Shown piece by piece: positions 10,658 through 20,586 of a stretch of DNA of 64,000 nucleotides. A program made the position numbers and the translations under genes. The notes beneath the pieces are model-generated. The model had not been told where the DNA came from, made no database searches, and saw only the letters and a list, made by a program, of their open reading frames with translations. This stretch comes from Turnera subulata (taxonomy: Eukaryota > Streptophyta > Magnoliopsida > Malpighiales > Passifloraceae). The first letter of the stretch is position 1; each line of letters begins with the position of its first letter. The stretch spans positions 35,746 through 99,745 of the forward strand of contig JAKUCV010001329.1 of NCBI GenBank assembly GCA_028386065.3. The letters run 5' to 3'.

Positions 10658-11122
10658 ATGGAACGCTTCATCGATTTGAGGCTCTTATTTCCCACCATGA
10701 TAAGCCTCTTCTTCGATCCTGCTAGCTTGTTCCTTCAAGATCAGCTGGCTGATTATTACATGCATTCTTCTGTATATGCATGGGTGGTCATGATATTCTT
10801 TGCCCTTATTCTGTTCCTTGGGATTATGCTTCTCCTACTCTACATCTCAATCAAGCTCCCCATAACTACCCAGCCCCTCATATTGCAACCAGGGGATTTC
10901 TCTGCTTCCTTACTCATTTGTTTGCTCGCTGCCCTCTTCCTCCCACAAGACTTGTTCTGGACAGTGTATGCCACCATTGTTATCATTTACCCTTGGGTTG
11001 GGGAGATGTTCTTGAACCAGTTTACTCGCTTTCATAACTGGCTACTCCTCACCCTCGGATCTGTGCCTGGCCTTACTGTTCTTTTCATGACAAGTACTAT
11101 CCACCAGAGCCATCTCGGATAA
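10658..11122 (+). CDS. Array membrane protein A, C terminus replaced by a hAT insertion
   Basis: Uncharacterised 154-residue protein that I do not recognise from any known family. It is hydrophobic, with a leading segment (LRLLFPTMISLFF), a strong membrane segment near residues 42-66 (VVMIFFALILFLGIMLLLLYI), the conserved phrase IKLPITTQPLILQPGDFSAS, a second membrane region (LLICLLAALFLPQDLFWTVYATIVIIYPW), and a fourth hydrophobic stretch. Gene C is its closest relative in the window; B and D are more distant. After STIHQ the frame enters a hAT element (11105) and ends six codons into it, so roughly the last 27 residues found in related copies are lost. Start ATG is conserved with gene C. 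Function unknown. Confidence 0.6.
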   Translation: MERFIDLRLLFPTMISLFFDPASLFLQDQLADYYMHSSVYAWVVMIFFALILFLGIMLLLLYISIKLPITTQPLILQPGDFSASLLICLLAALFLPQDLFWTVYATIVIIYPWVGEMFLNQFTRFHNWLLLTLGSVPGLTVLFMTSTIHQSHLG

Positions 11123-11579
11123 ATTCGGGGCCCGGAGCGAGAATAAAAATAGGGGCCCCTTATTACAAGATAAAGAACACAGATCTGGGTTTGTTATGAG
11201 TGAAACGACTCAAGCCTATCACTGTAAAGTATGCAGAGCTTGAATATGGAGGTTATATTTGACGTGAGGGGTTTGATATCTTCTTCTCCATCATCTGAAA
11301 GTGCAAGCAATACAAAAAGGTGAGTAATAAATTTGGGAAAACAAAAAAGGAAGAAAGAGATAGATATCTTATGTCTCCATCATCGTAAATAAATTTAGAA
11401 AAACAAAAAAGGAAGAAAGAGATAGACTTTATTTGCAGGAGTAAATATAGCCTTGTATAGGAAATATAAAAAGAAACTAAATTTTTTTTAATTGAAAGCA
11501 TCAACATGTGACGTGGGGCCCCATAAAAAAGGGGGCCCTGAGCTTGTGCTCACCTAGCTCCCCCTATTAGACGGCTCTG
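11105..11579. mobile_element. Non-autonomous hAT-type element
   Basis: 475 bp with terminal inverted repeats CAGAGCC / GGCTCTG and an exact 8-bp target duplication CTATCCAC (11097-11104 and 11580-11587). The 8-bp duplication fits the hAT superfamily. GGGGCCC runs lie near both ends and a degenerate direct repeat (aaacaaaaaaggaagaaagagatag) lies inside. No transposase. It interrupts gene A. Confidence 0.85.
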
Positions 11580-12413
11580 CTATCCACCAAGACCAAGAAC
11601 CTCAACAGCCACAAGCTTCTGCTCTCCTTGCAAACATTCATGTCGACCCAAACATCGTCATACAAGAACAGCCCTAGTTTGCTTGCAGTAGCTAGCCACG
11701 GATATAATTGCTGGCTGAGCAGGAACTTTCATTTTACATGCATATATGAAATATAGTTGTTTTCTTGCATTACAATTTACAACTCTTCTTGTCTTGTGTC
11801 TTTGTGTTTTTCTTTTTCTTTTTTCTTTTTTATTTCTTTTCCCTTGTATGTGTTGGTTTTCAGTGAGTTTCAGTTCCAGTTCCAGTTGTTATATATTATG
11901 ATTGTGTACGAAGGGATTGGCATTTCTTTTTCTTTCTAATTTTTTGTCTGTACAGTAATTTTCTGTTTCTTTTTACCTTTTTTTTTTCTCAAAGTGAACT
12001 GGTATCAAAAACAAATTCGCTCTTTTTGCCAAAAACTATCTCTCAACTGATGGTATAGAACATTGGACAACAAACCAATTAAACGTTCAGACATTATAAT
12101 ACTCGTCTTGTTACAGAGGAAAATCAAAACTAAGCTAGAAAAAAAAATAAAAAAAAAAAAGAACAAAGAAGAAAGAAGAAACAAAATAGCAAAATTCTAG
12201 CCCATGCGTAATCTTGTGGGCTATTTTGCCAAAGCAGCAACAAGGTATTGGGCTCGGATTTTACGGATGAGCCCAAACCGGAACATTCTAGATCGGACAA
12301 AGCCCAATAGTCATCTCCAATTTTTAATTAACCGTTACATCTAGCCCAAAACTTTGACACGATATAAACCGAAACAATGAAAACCCAAAGAAAAAAATAA
12401 ATAAATAAAAGAG
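11580..12413. repeat. 3' part of gene A and CK2-beta-promoter repeat copy P1
   Basis: From 11588 the severed 3' coding end of gene A continues (ACCTCAACAGCCACAAGCTT ...), ending near 11678. The 12050-12410 part matches 37730-38110 behind gene C, and through ctagcccatgcgt, gggctattt, ggatgagcccaaac and gaccaa-rich phrases also matches the promoter of CK2 beta. No intact gene. Confidence 0.75.
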
Positions 12414-12622
12414 TGTTAAAAATAAGTTGTTGATGGAAGAATTTGATGAAGTAAGATTGATGGAGAAGAAGAGGAAAGAAGCAGAAAATGGGGAGGAAGA
12501 CGAGCTCTGCAACTCTGCTCGTGTGTATCCCTCTTCATTATGTATAATGATATATTTATACAATAAATTGTTAGGTAGAATAGTGTTGCACAGTGATATC
12601 CAAATTTACACGTTTTATAACA
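12414..12622 (-). repeat. 3' LTR of the 12.4-18.9 kb copia
   Basis: Nearly identical to 18730-18938; one visible difference is tttgatgaag against tttgatcaag. The minus strand has TATAAATATA at about 12551-12560. The polypurine tract AAGGGGGAG (minus, 12623-12632) is immediately adjacent. Confidence 0.9.
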
Positions 12623-13300
12623 CTCCCCCTTGGATGTCACTGTGTATTTGGTAGAATACGCTAAGTGGAGAACTGCCTCATTAAAAACCTTACCAAGAAA
12701 AACCCTGTGGGATAAAAACTTGGTGAAGGAAAAAAGAGAGCAGTGCGTATTCTACTCCCCCTCATTTTGGCCTCTATTGATTTTTTATTGTCGTTGCATG
12801 ACAATAATTCTCTTGTCAACTTCTGGTGATGTAGGCCTTGTCTGATCACTTTTGATACATCATTACTCCTACTGGACAATGTTGGTAGCTTTATCTTCAT
12901 AATTTGTTGTTGGAGCATCTGTCTTGCCCTTTTGCTTTTTGTAGTCCCAATAATGCAACAATTTTATATGTAAAGTTGTGGCAGATGTCTAGTTGTGCCT
13001 TTTGTGGATCAAGTGGGGGATTGGCATCTGCAAGAACCAACTCTTCTTTCTTCGGACTTACAGGATTAACATGATACCACATCTTTTATATCCCGAAGAT
13101 AAGAGAAAACATATATCTTGCCAATAGGCTTAAGTCAAAAGCTTCACCGAAATATTGTTCCATGAGGTCCTGGTTAAATTATCGTGCCATAATGGAAGCC
13201 TCTTCTGGAGTGCTAATCATAAATAGATTTATCCATATTCAAAATGATTGAAATTATGTAAATATCAATTCAGTTCTATTTTGTAATTTCCCGGGAATTA
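12623..13300 (-). other. 3' internal region of the copia, no ORF recognised
   Basis: Expected to encode the end of RT and RNase H or a 3' untranslated region. I could not recognise conserved motifs in any frame. The longest minus frame (12661-12918) does not resemble RNase H. Confidence 0.5.
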
Positions 13301-14433
13301 GTTGCTTCGGGCAACTTGGATCCTTCAGGGATCTTTATGACTTATGGATCCATAATAATAGGCTGTAATAGCATTCACTAGATGCATTTCTAATACTTTT
13401 CATATATTGCCAGACATATCAAAATAATTACATCCACCACAGGGGAGCATATCTCCTCATAATGAATACCTGGTCGTTTGGGTAAAAACTTTGTGCCACA
13501 AACCGTGCTTTACATCTCATTATTTCTTCCTTTCCGCACAAATACCCTTTTATGACCAATTGAATTTTACACCTTCTGATATACGGACTACAGGCCCGGA
13601 AATTTCTCGCTTCATGCGAGTCTAACACAGCCTTTAATCATGTATGTTTCTCTATTTTGGCCAATCATACTGCGCCTACATTCGCCAATGTAGGTTCATG
13701 ATCCTCATATTATTTAATATTTAGCGTTATAAAAATTCTATTCCGTCGACGGTTATTTCTCATCGGTTCCATCTTACTTCTGACACTGTAATTGAGATCT
13801 CATCATATTCACTTATTTCAGGTACCTGAGTTACTTCTGGAACTTTATCAATTTGTGTCAAAGAATCAACCTCTTCTAGAGGACTTTTAATTCAAACCTC
13901 TACTGGAGGCCATATTTTCTTACTGGGGCCATCTTATCACTTTTGCTCCTTTGTCTCTATCGAGAATTTCTTTTCTTTTGGAACCGAGTATAATCCATAT
14001 GGATTCATTTGCATACTTATATTGTTCTTCAGGAACATCAAAACAGGAGCATTTACAGCTGGTATATAGTCACATATTTCAAATAAATATGTCTGGCAAT
14101 TGACTTACTAATCTTTTGCAAATGAAACATTTCTTAGAACTTCAGGTTCATACTAATATTCGAGGATCAAAAATTAAATATTGATAAGTCATTTCAATAA
14201 TTTCTTGATCCAGCTGCTTATTTTCTCTCCCCCTGATGTTGGGTAAAACATCAACTAAAAAGCTCTAAATGAATCTCCAATCCCCTGTCATAGGTTTCAA
14301 TAAATGGAGATACATACCCAACGTAGATTCCCAATCTTCTTTAAGGGACCAATTTCACAACCCTGTGGTGGAGCATTATATAACTCAAGGTCCGAAGATG
14401 GGAGATACTGTGACCATTAATCAATTAAATGGG

Positions 14434-14561
14434 NNNNNNNNNNNNNNNNNNNNNNNNNNNNNNNNNNNNNNNNNNNNNNNNNNNNNNNNNNNNNNNNNNN
14501 NNNNNNNNNNNNNNNNNNNNNNNNNNNNNNNNNNNNNNNNNNNNNNNNNNNNNNNNNNNNN
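14434..14561. other. Assembly gap, 128 N
   Basis: Unknown sequence inside the decayed copia pol region. The plus-strand frame that spans it (14269-14598) is not evidence of a gene. Confidence 0.99.
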
Positions 14562-14613
14562 TATTGATGAAATATCCCAGCATTATCTAGACATATAGTC
14601 TAGTAACATAAGT

Positions 14614-14753
14614 AGGGACATGTGCCCGCAAGTGGCATAATAAGTGCGCACTTATGCCAACTTGCGTCACACAATAAACCATCTAGTCGATGCATCGTAA
14701 AAATTACCTAGATGGTTAACACCGCGGATTGATCAGTCCGCGTTCATGTCCCT
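14614..14753. repeat. Outer stem enclosing three hairpins
   Basis: Outer arms AGGGACATG (14614-14622) and CATGTCCCT (14745-14753) enclose three hairpins: 14627-14666 (CGCAAGT...ACTTGCG, long with small bulges), 14677-14717 (AACCATCTAG...CTAGATGGTT, with the palindrome CGATGCATCG inside), and 14723-14742 (CGCGGA...TCCGCG). The layout looks like a cloverleaf. It overlaps integrase-relic coding sequence. Confidence 0.75.
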
Positions 14754-15284
14754 GAATTATACTTAATCTTGCTGGAGATGCTAGGCCATTCTCATCTTAG
14801 GAAGGCCGTATAATGAATTTTGCAACAAACAAACATATGAAAATTTATTGATTATAAAAACTTCTGGTTTTTCAATCAATGATCAAAACAAATTTTGTGC
14901 ATCATAATTGAACCGGGATGGCCCATCCGGTCATGCCAAACAATAAATCTATGAACCAACTTCAAGTTGGTGCCAGCTTCAGGCTGCGCAAGCTGTGTAT
15001 TTAAATACTTAAAATTGCTAGCTCCGGGCTAGTGCATTCCAGCTTCTGGCTGGATATGTTAAGTTTCAATTACACAACTGCTAGCTTCAGGCTAGCTATA
15101 TATGTGCCAATTTTAAACTTATTTCTGCCACTCATGTCGGAAAAAATCAGAATTATTGAGCAATAATTAATGTAGTGGCAGAGATTTCCAAAAGCAAATC
15201 CTCGAGGATTATAAAGCTTTGGAATTTTCTGAATAATAATATAATCCACCGAAAAATCTTCTGGATCTTTTCGGGGACACCTGG

Positions 15285-16063
15285 CTATCTAGCTCAGGCT
15301 ATAAGAAGGGGGAAGGATTACATGGGAAGATACAGGAAAACTCATAGATATAGAAAAATTCATCAAAGCAAAAAAATGCCTTCCCCAGCTTCTGTTTTCT
15401 TTGTTGAGGGTGCCTCACTAGGCAGAAGAAATAGATTGGCCTATAGCATGGTAAATGAACAACAAGAGGAACTGCCTAATGATCTGGCGAGAATTCCTCG
15501 TTTAGTGTTTGTAGATGAGCTATACTCGTCTAGGTTCTTTGTGACTCCAATGGAAGAAACTTTCTTCCTGAAGGACCAAGGCAATCTCAGGACAAATTTT
15601 TATGGCTCAGCTAGCTAACTCTATAATGTTTTTCATATCTGCTAGGATGCAGGAATTTCAGCTAGAGCCTTCATGCCAAATTTTAAATGAAAACAATTAT
15701 TATCAGGTTTCCATGATGGCTCGGAGCGTCCCAAGGGTGACTGGGTTACCACCTACATGGCCTAATGTACGACTTTTATTGTGGAATTGCAGGGGTATAG
15801 CAAGAAGGTCTCAAGACTTTGTGCGTACCTTAAGGGGTCTGAAGAATCAGTACAAGCCTAACATGGTACTGATTACTGAGACTTTGTGGCAAGCAGGAGA
15901 GAATCATGGTGTGATTCCACTTCGTTTTCCTCCAACGAATCGGTTTGAGATACCTGGAGAAAACAACAGGGGTGGTATGTGGTTCTCCTGGAACGGCAGT
16001 GTTAGGGTCAACATTAATGGTGAGGCTCTGAGTTTCAAGGTTAATGTTGAACCCAATAGATAG
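15285..16063 (+). pseudogene. LINE fragment with N-terminal endonuclease
   Basis: Plus-strand frame 15602-16063 contains RLLLWNCRGIARRSQDFV, PNMVLITET and NRGGMWFSWNGSVRV. This is the N-terminal part of an L1-type apurinic endonuclease (EEP family), where the WNCRG and E-T motifs are conserved. The upstream frame 15175-15618 may hold the preceding LINE leader or ORF. The endonuclease breaks off at about 16060; its catalytic D and H end, RT and poly(A) are absent. It lies within the minus-strand copia. The borders are approximate. Confidence 0.6.
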
Positions 16064-16959
16064 ATTACTATTTAAAACATATGTATGGGAACCATTCCTC
16101 TTTGAATGTTCTCCAGTTATGTATCTGTTTATGTAATAATAATATGCATGTTTGCTTTGAGCCTTTTCCATTTATTATCTCATTTACGCCCACAGGCACA
16201 AATAATTATACTGTCTTATTCGCTTCAGGGAATAAATCTGAGTCAATTCATTTGGAATCCACAATAATTTATTTTATTACTAGGGATGTCTGTACTCGTG
16301 TAAATATACGATCTTCTAGATCATATTAAAACATGTGTTCTTCAGGAACATATTCGAATTTATGCTCTTCTGGAGCGTGTTAATCATTTTTCATTTCGAG
16401 ACGTCATAATATGTTATATTGACATCCACACATGTAATTCTCCCCCTGTGGATGTCAATTTTTGCATTGTCTTCGAGACTAATGCTTCAGGCATTATTCT
16501 AAGAAACAATTATAAATTACTGAAAAGTAAATAAAAATAAATTGCAATGCGTAATAATTTAAACTGAACATAAAATAAATTGAATATAGAATAAATTGCT
16601 CCTTCAGGGTAAGCAAGTATAATATCCACCTTCTGGTGGTCACATAATTTCCATCTTCTGGTGGTAATAGTGTTTATTTTCGATTTTCCTTGGAAGGATC
16701 TTCAGGATCTTTTGAACGGTAAGACTTCCAGTCTTCGTTTTATTTTTCTTTTCCCGAGTCTTCTGGACTCTTACATTTAGTCTTTCAGACTATTCTCATT
16801 TAAATGCATTTTCACATTTAATGCCCATTATAAATTTCTTCCGGAAATTTTAAGAGCCTCAAATTCAAATAACATAAATTGAATATATAAATGCTTAATT
16901 AAAATAAATAAGCAAGGAGCCTTATATTAATTACCCCAAGTAAAGTAAATAACAGGAAA

Positions 16960-17320
16960 TTAAATGATGGGCCTAGTACGAGCCTATATTAAGCATAAAA
17001 TTAAAGGCAAGGTAATTAAAAACAATAGGCCCTTTTATAGCCCAATTAAAAATAAATGTCTGAAAATTAAATGCGATGGGCCTTTTTATTAATTAGCCCA
17101 ATAAAAATTAAATTGCTGAAAAATAAATGCAATGGGCCTATAGCGGACCCAATAAAAATTAAATTGCAGCAAAATAAAAGCGATGGGCCTTATACGAGCC
17201 CAATTAAAAATGTAAAGAAATAGGCGGCTTAGCCGGCCATTATGGGCCTTTCATGATCCCAAATAACATAAATAAAATTAAAGGCATGAATTTAAATGCA
17301 ATGGGCCCTTTAATAGCCCA
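16960..17320. repeat. Clustered GATGGGCC ... GGCCCA motifs in an AT-rich leader
   Basis: Seven or more TGGGCC/GGCCCA-type motifs alternate with aattaaaaattaaattgc-like AT-rich spacers. The units are about 50-60 bp and imperfect. TGGGCC/GGCCCA is the known plant Site II (TCP-binding) core. They lie in the 5' leader of the copia. Confidence 0.7.
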
Positions 17321-17570
17321 ATCGGAATTTAAATAAAAACCAAAAAAATATGCTTATTCGATAAATCTTTCAGCAATAATATATATAATATATATTACTA
17401 ATATCCGGTTACTATTTCGGTATGTATATGCCATTAGCCTTTTGGGCTCGGCGGAGAAAAACCCAAGGCGTCGGATTCCGATCGAACACTTCGGGGTTCG
17501 TCGGATCGGCCAAAAACGCTATTCACGGTTGCCAGATCGGCCAAACACAAAATAAGTATAATAGCCTTCC

Positions 17571-17650
17571 GGGCTTGTCGGGAAAATCCCGAGATGCTAA
17601 ATGCCGGCCAAGCACTTCTGGGCTCGTCGGGAAAATCCCGAAATGCTAAA
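17571..17650. repeat. Two copies of a TCGGGAAAATCCCGA hairpin unit
   Basis: Units at about 17571-17602 and 17620-17650 share GGGCTYGTCGGGAAAATCCC and then GA[G/A]ATGCTAAAT. The core is an inverted repeat with an AAA loop. Confidence 0.8.
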
Positions 17651-17689
17651 TTGCGGCAATATAAAATTTTTTCTTTTTTTTTTTAATGA

Positions 17690-17815
17690 GCTGTGAACAG
17701 GGGAAAAAATGGGCCGTGAACAGTAAAATCGGCCCGTGAACAGTAAATTGGCCCGTGAACAGTGGGGCGTGAACAGTGAATTGGCCCGTGAATAGTGGCC
17801 CGTAAATAGTGTCAG
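17690..17815. repeat. Short tandem repeats, CCCGTGAACAGT
   Basis: The phrase GTGAACAG(T) or a one-base variant (GTGAATAGT, GTAAATAGT) occurs seven times, most preceded by GGCCC. The unit is about 18-20 bp. Confidence 0.85.
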
Positions 17816-18729
17816 CCCAGGTCAGCCCAAGTTAAAAGCCTAACCCTAGTTTTTTTTCTTCCACACACGCAAACACAGCCACGCAGACACAGCCGCACCC
17901 CACCTCTTTATTCATCTAAAAAAAAAAAAAAATCTTCTTTCTCTCTTACCATCTTCTTCCCTTTTCTGCTGCACCACCACCAATCATTCATATTTTTTTC
18001 ATCATCTCTATCTCTCCTTTTGTCTTTTTCTTTTCTACTTTTCTTCTCACGCAGCCACTACCTCTTCTCCTCTCAATTTTTTTTTTTTTTATAACCAACA
18101 AACCCACCATCATCACAACCACCAACCCCCTGGCCGGTGAAGGCCTGAGTCTCGGTGGTGGTGGCCTCGGCGGCGGCAGCAGGGTCCGGCGGAGGCGAGT
18201 TCGGAGTCGAGGCACAGGATCCGGCGGAGGCGCGTTTGGAGCAGCTCTTCAGAGCCTCAACGGATCAGGACGGATCTGTCTCCATCTCAGGTGGATTTCT
18301 CGGCGAGGCGGTTAACGGCGTGTTTGGTCTCCTAGACGGAGACGACATGTTTGGTCTCCTAGACTGCTTCTCCAACGGCGACCTAGGGGGGTTTCATGGC
18401 GGTCGGCAGGCGCGCATCGGGAGGCAAGACTGTGGGTGAGGCTTGGAGCCTTGCCGCGTTGGGCGGCAAGGGAGGCCAAATCTTCGTGGTTACCCACTCG
18501 TCGGACCACGCCCCGGCAAACCCCACCATCGTTTTATTCATTATTTTTTTTAGTTGAATTGTGTGTTGTTGTGCTGCTGGTTCTGGGTTAACCGATTTTG
18601 GTTTCTTGCCTTTCTGTGCCCTTGGTAGGGGCGGCAGCGGGCTGATAGGAGTGGGATCAGTTTTTTTTTTATTTTTTCAGCTCGGTTTTCTGGGTTTTCA
18701 TGGGTAGAGGCGTTATCGTGCTGATAACG
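17816..18729 (-). other. GC-rich and pyrimidine-rich copia leader next to the primer-binding site
   Basis: Pyrimidine-rich on the plus strand to about 18110, then GC-rich with a direct repeat of TGTTTGGTCTCCTAGAC (at about 18320 and 18348). The last 19 bases (18711-18729) are an inverted repeat; the minus strand reads CGTTATCAGCACGATAACG directly after the LTR end, in the primer-binding-site position. No Gag is recognised. Confidence 0.5.
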
Positions 18730-18938
18730 TGTTAAAAATAAGTTGTTGATGGAAGAATTTGATCAAGTAAGATTGATGGAGAAGAAGAGGAAAGAAGCAG
18801 AAAATGGGGAGGAAGACGAGCTCTGCAACTCTGCTCGTGTGTATCCCTCTTCATTATGTATAATGATATATTTATACAATAAATTGTTAGGTAGAATAGT
18901 GTTGCACAGTGATATCCAAATTTACACGTTTTATAACA
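18730..18938 (-). repeat. 5' LTR of the 12.4-18.9 kb copia
   Basis: Pair of 12414-12622. It is followed by the target duplicate AAGAG at 18939-18943. Near-identity of the LTRs is at odds with the badly decayed interior, so the inserted copy was probably already defective. Confidence 0.9.
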
Positions 18939-19176
18939 AAGAGAAAGTTTTTATCTGCTAGTTCCTCCTGGGTTTTCGCTGGTCCTTGTTCTGGGAATAA
19001 GAAAGTTTTTCAACAAATTAGATCAGTGGAGTAGTGGGAAGCTATGCATGTTTGTGATTATCTTAAGTAACACGACTCTGTGGGTTAAAGCTAATCAAGA
19101 TTCTTTTCCCTTACTCGTGACAGATGCATGAGCTTATTTCTGCAGAGTCTATAGCTCTCACCCTGTTTGGCAACAC

Positions 19177-19259
19177 ATCCAAATGGGAGATGAATTCAAT
19201 TCCTAAGGATATACATGGACAAAAAAATTCTTAGAATTGAATTCATTTCCCATTTGGAT
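19177..19259. repeat. Small inverted-repeat element (MITE-like)
   Basis: Arms 19177-19207 (ATCCAAATGGGAGATGAATT ...) and 19230-19259 are nearly perfect reverse complements of about 30 bp around a 22-bp loop. The stretch is absent from the paralogous flank at 9710-9720. No clean target duplication was seen. Confidence 0.7.
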
Positions 19260-19669
19260 TTGTTAAGCCTTGATCATAAGACATATAACTCTCACTTATC
19301 GCCCTCGTCGATCACAACTATCCCGGATTCATCAAGTAGTGGAAGTGTGCTTCAAGTCAACCAAACGGATCCTCAAGTGGTGGAAGTGTGTTTCAAGTCA
19401 AAAGCAGATGGGTTTAAGCACCCACAGCTCGCCCACCCTATCTTCCATTCCATGTGGAAGTTTCTAATTAATTAAAGTTGGCAGTTGGGAGAGAGGCAAA
19501 CACGGTTAACCCAGGACAAATAAGTATCAGAAGCCACAGAGTTTTGGCTTATTGTTGGTTTCCAAAAGCAGAAGAAACAGATCTAAAATATCTCTGTATG
19601 TTTTTAATCTCATTGATTTATATCTACAAAATTAATCCTGACTCCTGTGTACTCATGTGTCATTGTTTT

Positions 19670-19991
19670 TTTTTTTGCCGTAAAAAAAAAAGGCATCAGT
19701 GGTGTCATCATCGTCCCGTCGGTCCAGGCCCCAGTCAATACCGGTTACATCCTGGCATTAGACCCTCCTCATAGGAGAAACCGCCCAACCGGGACACCAG
19801 CAGACACCCTCACCTGCTACGCGTCATAATACCGGGGAATCACCGGGCTCAACGGCCAGCACCCCACCGTGTGGAAGGCCATATTCGGCCGCATCACATT
19901 ATGAGGCTTGACTGGAAGCGCCGGGACTCGAATCCGAGTCTTAGAGATGGCAGGTTGAAGGCCTTGCCACTGGGCCACCACCCCCTGTGGT
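19670..19991 (-). mobile_element. tRNA-derived SINE with 15-bp TSD
   Basis: Minus strand: an A-box-like TGGCCCAGTGGC and a B box GATTCGAGTCCC near the 5' end, and a terminal T10-ACGGC-A12 tail. The exact duplicate ATGTGTCATTGTTTT flanks it (19655-19669 and 19992-20006). The paralogous flank near 9990-10005 is the unoccupied site. It resembles plant Au-type SINEs but is longer. Confidence 0.85.
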
Positions 19992-20586
19992 ATGTGTCAT
20001 TGTTTTAGCATATTGGGAATCCCCTCTAACGAATCCTAATTATGAGTCGCATATTTAGAATGATGTCTTGACTACTTGAACAACATTCATTCCAAAAGAG
20101 AGCTGCGGCATAATTATGAAATATATATTTTTCCAATCTGCCGGAAAGTACTAAGGTATCACGATCACACATATTATAGATTCTTTTAGGTACCTATTAC
20201 AGATGTCAACGCCGAAACAGTGATTACGTAATGAATCATCACCCGCGAATGCAAAAGAAAAAAAACATTCATTATAGTTTACTTTCCTACAACATAATAT
20301 TTTTAAAAGACGCATAGAGGTTGCACAATGGAGGGAGATTGTGTAATGAATATTGATCAAATATATTACTTGAGTAATTAGTCAAACATATGGGAAAAAC
20401 TGGGAAAAACATATGGGAAAAACTATGAAAGAATTGATATTTCTCAGTCGCAGAGGAAACTTCTTGTAAGCTGCTTCCGAGATGGGCACAGTACAGGCAC
20501 CTCGAGGCATATATCTGAACAGATCGTCCGATATCAGGTGAATCATTGGTCATTCTGAGCTTTCCTCTCTATATTCTATAATGTCA

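Larger units (their letters stand above)
13400..15000 (-). pseudogene. Relic of copia pol (GAG-pre-integrase, integrase, RT start)
   Basis: Minus-strand translation in broken frames shows a WHD-R-GHPGS-MMHK-like phrase (about 14930-14890), an IDASTRW-like match near 14690, a PEVTQVPEISEYDEIS linker near 13830 and an RT start CKARFVAQSFYPND near 13530. These correspond in order to the known copia layout. Stops, frameshifts and the 128-base gap prevent a continuous model. Confidence 0.6.
13301..16850. repeat. Array of short hairpins with a common TTCNG loop
   Basis: At least 16 perfect or near-perfect short inverted repeats have different 4-6-bp stems around TTC[A/T/G]G. Examples are at 13301 (GTTGC/GCAAC), 14023 (TGTTC/GAACA), 14137, 14856 (AAAAAC/GTTTTT), 14974, 15039, 15080 (GCTAGC/GCTAGC), 16336, 16364, 16481, 16697 and 16756 (GAGTC/GACTC). 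On the element's sense strand the core reads C(N)GAAG. They fall in both pol-coding and leader parts. Further small palindromes without this loop also occur. Confidence 0.8.
12414..18938 (-). mobile_element. Decayed Ty1/copia retrotransposon with TSD AAGAG
   Basis: Direct LTRs 12414-12622 and 18730-18938 (209 bp each, TGTTA...TAACA) are flanked by exact AAGAG (12409-12413 and 18939-18943). The minus orientation is shown by a purine tract AAGGGGGAG next to the left LTR, a primer-binding-site-like sequence next to the right LTR, and a minus-strand TATA box in the LTRs. The coding region is full of stops. Fragments of GAG-pre-integrase, integrase and RT are recognisable on the minus strand. The element split array unit 1 from unit 2. 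Confidence 0.9.
18944..20580. repeat. Array flank, unit 2 copy with two insertions
   Basis: Collinear with 9530-10060. It is expanded by a hairpin element (about 19161-19330) and a SINE (19670-19991). A local duplication of TCAAGT(A/G)GTGGAAGTGTG occurs at 19331 and 19373. From about 20280 it matches the flanks at 31160-31360 and 38690-38740 and leads into the promoter of gene B. No gene. Confidence 0.75.

Noticed and set aside
14269..14598. 109-codon plus-strand ORF
   Set aside because: A third of it is the N gap and it runs opposite to the copia coding relics.
13301..16850. Regular short repeats that could suggest a CRISPR array or tRNA cluster
   Set aside because: Stems differ from hairpin to hairpin, spacing is irregular, and the host is a plant nuclear genome; the repeats lie inside a copia element.
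19905..19991. tRNA gene-like A and B boxes
   Set aside because: The segment is the 5' end of a SINE with a poly(A) tail and 15-bp target duplicates; no tRNA acceptor stem closes.
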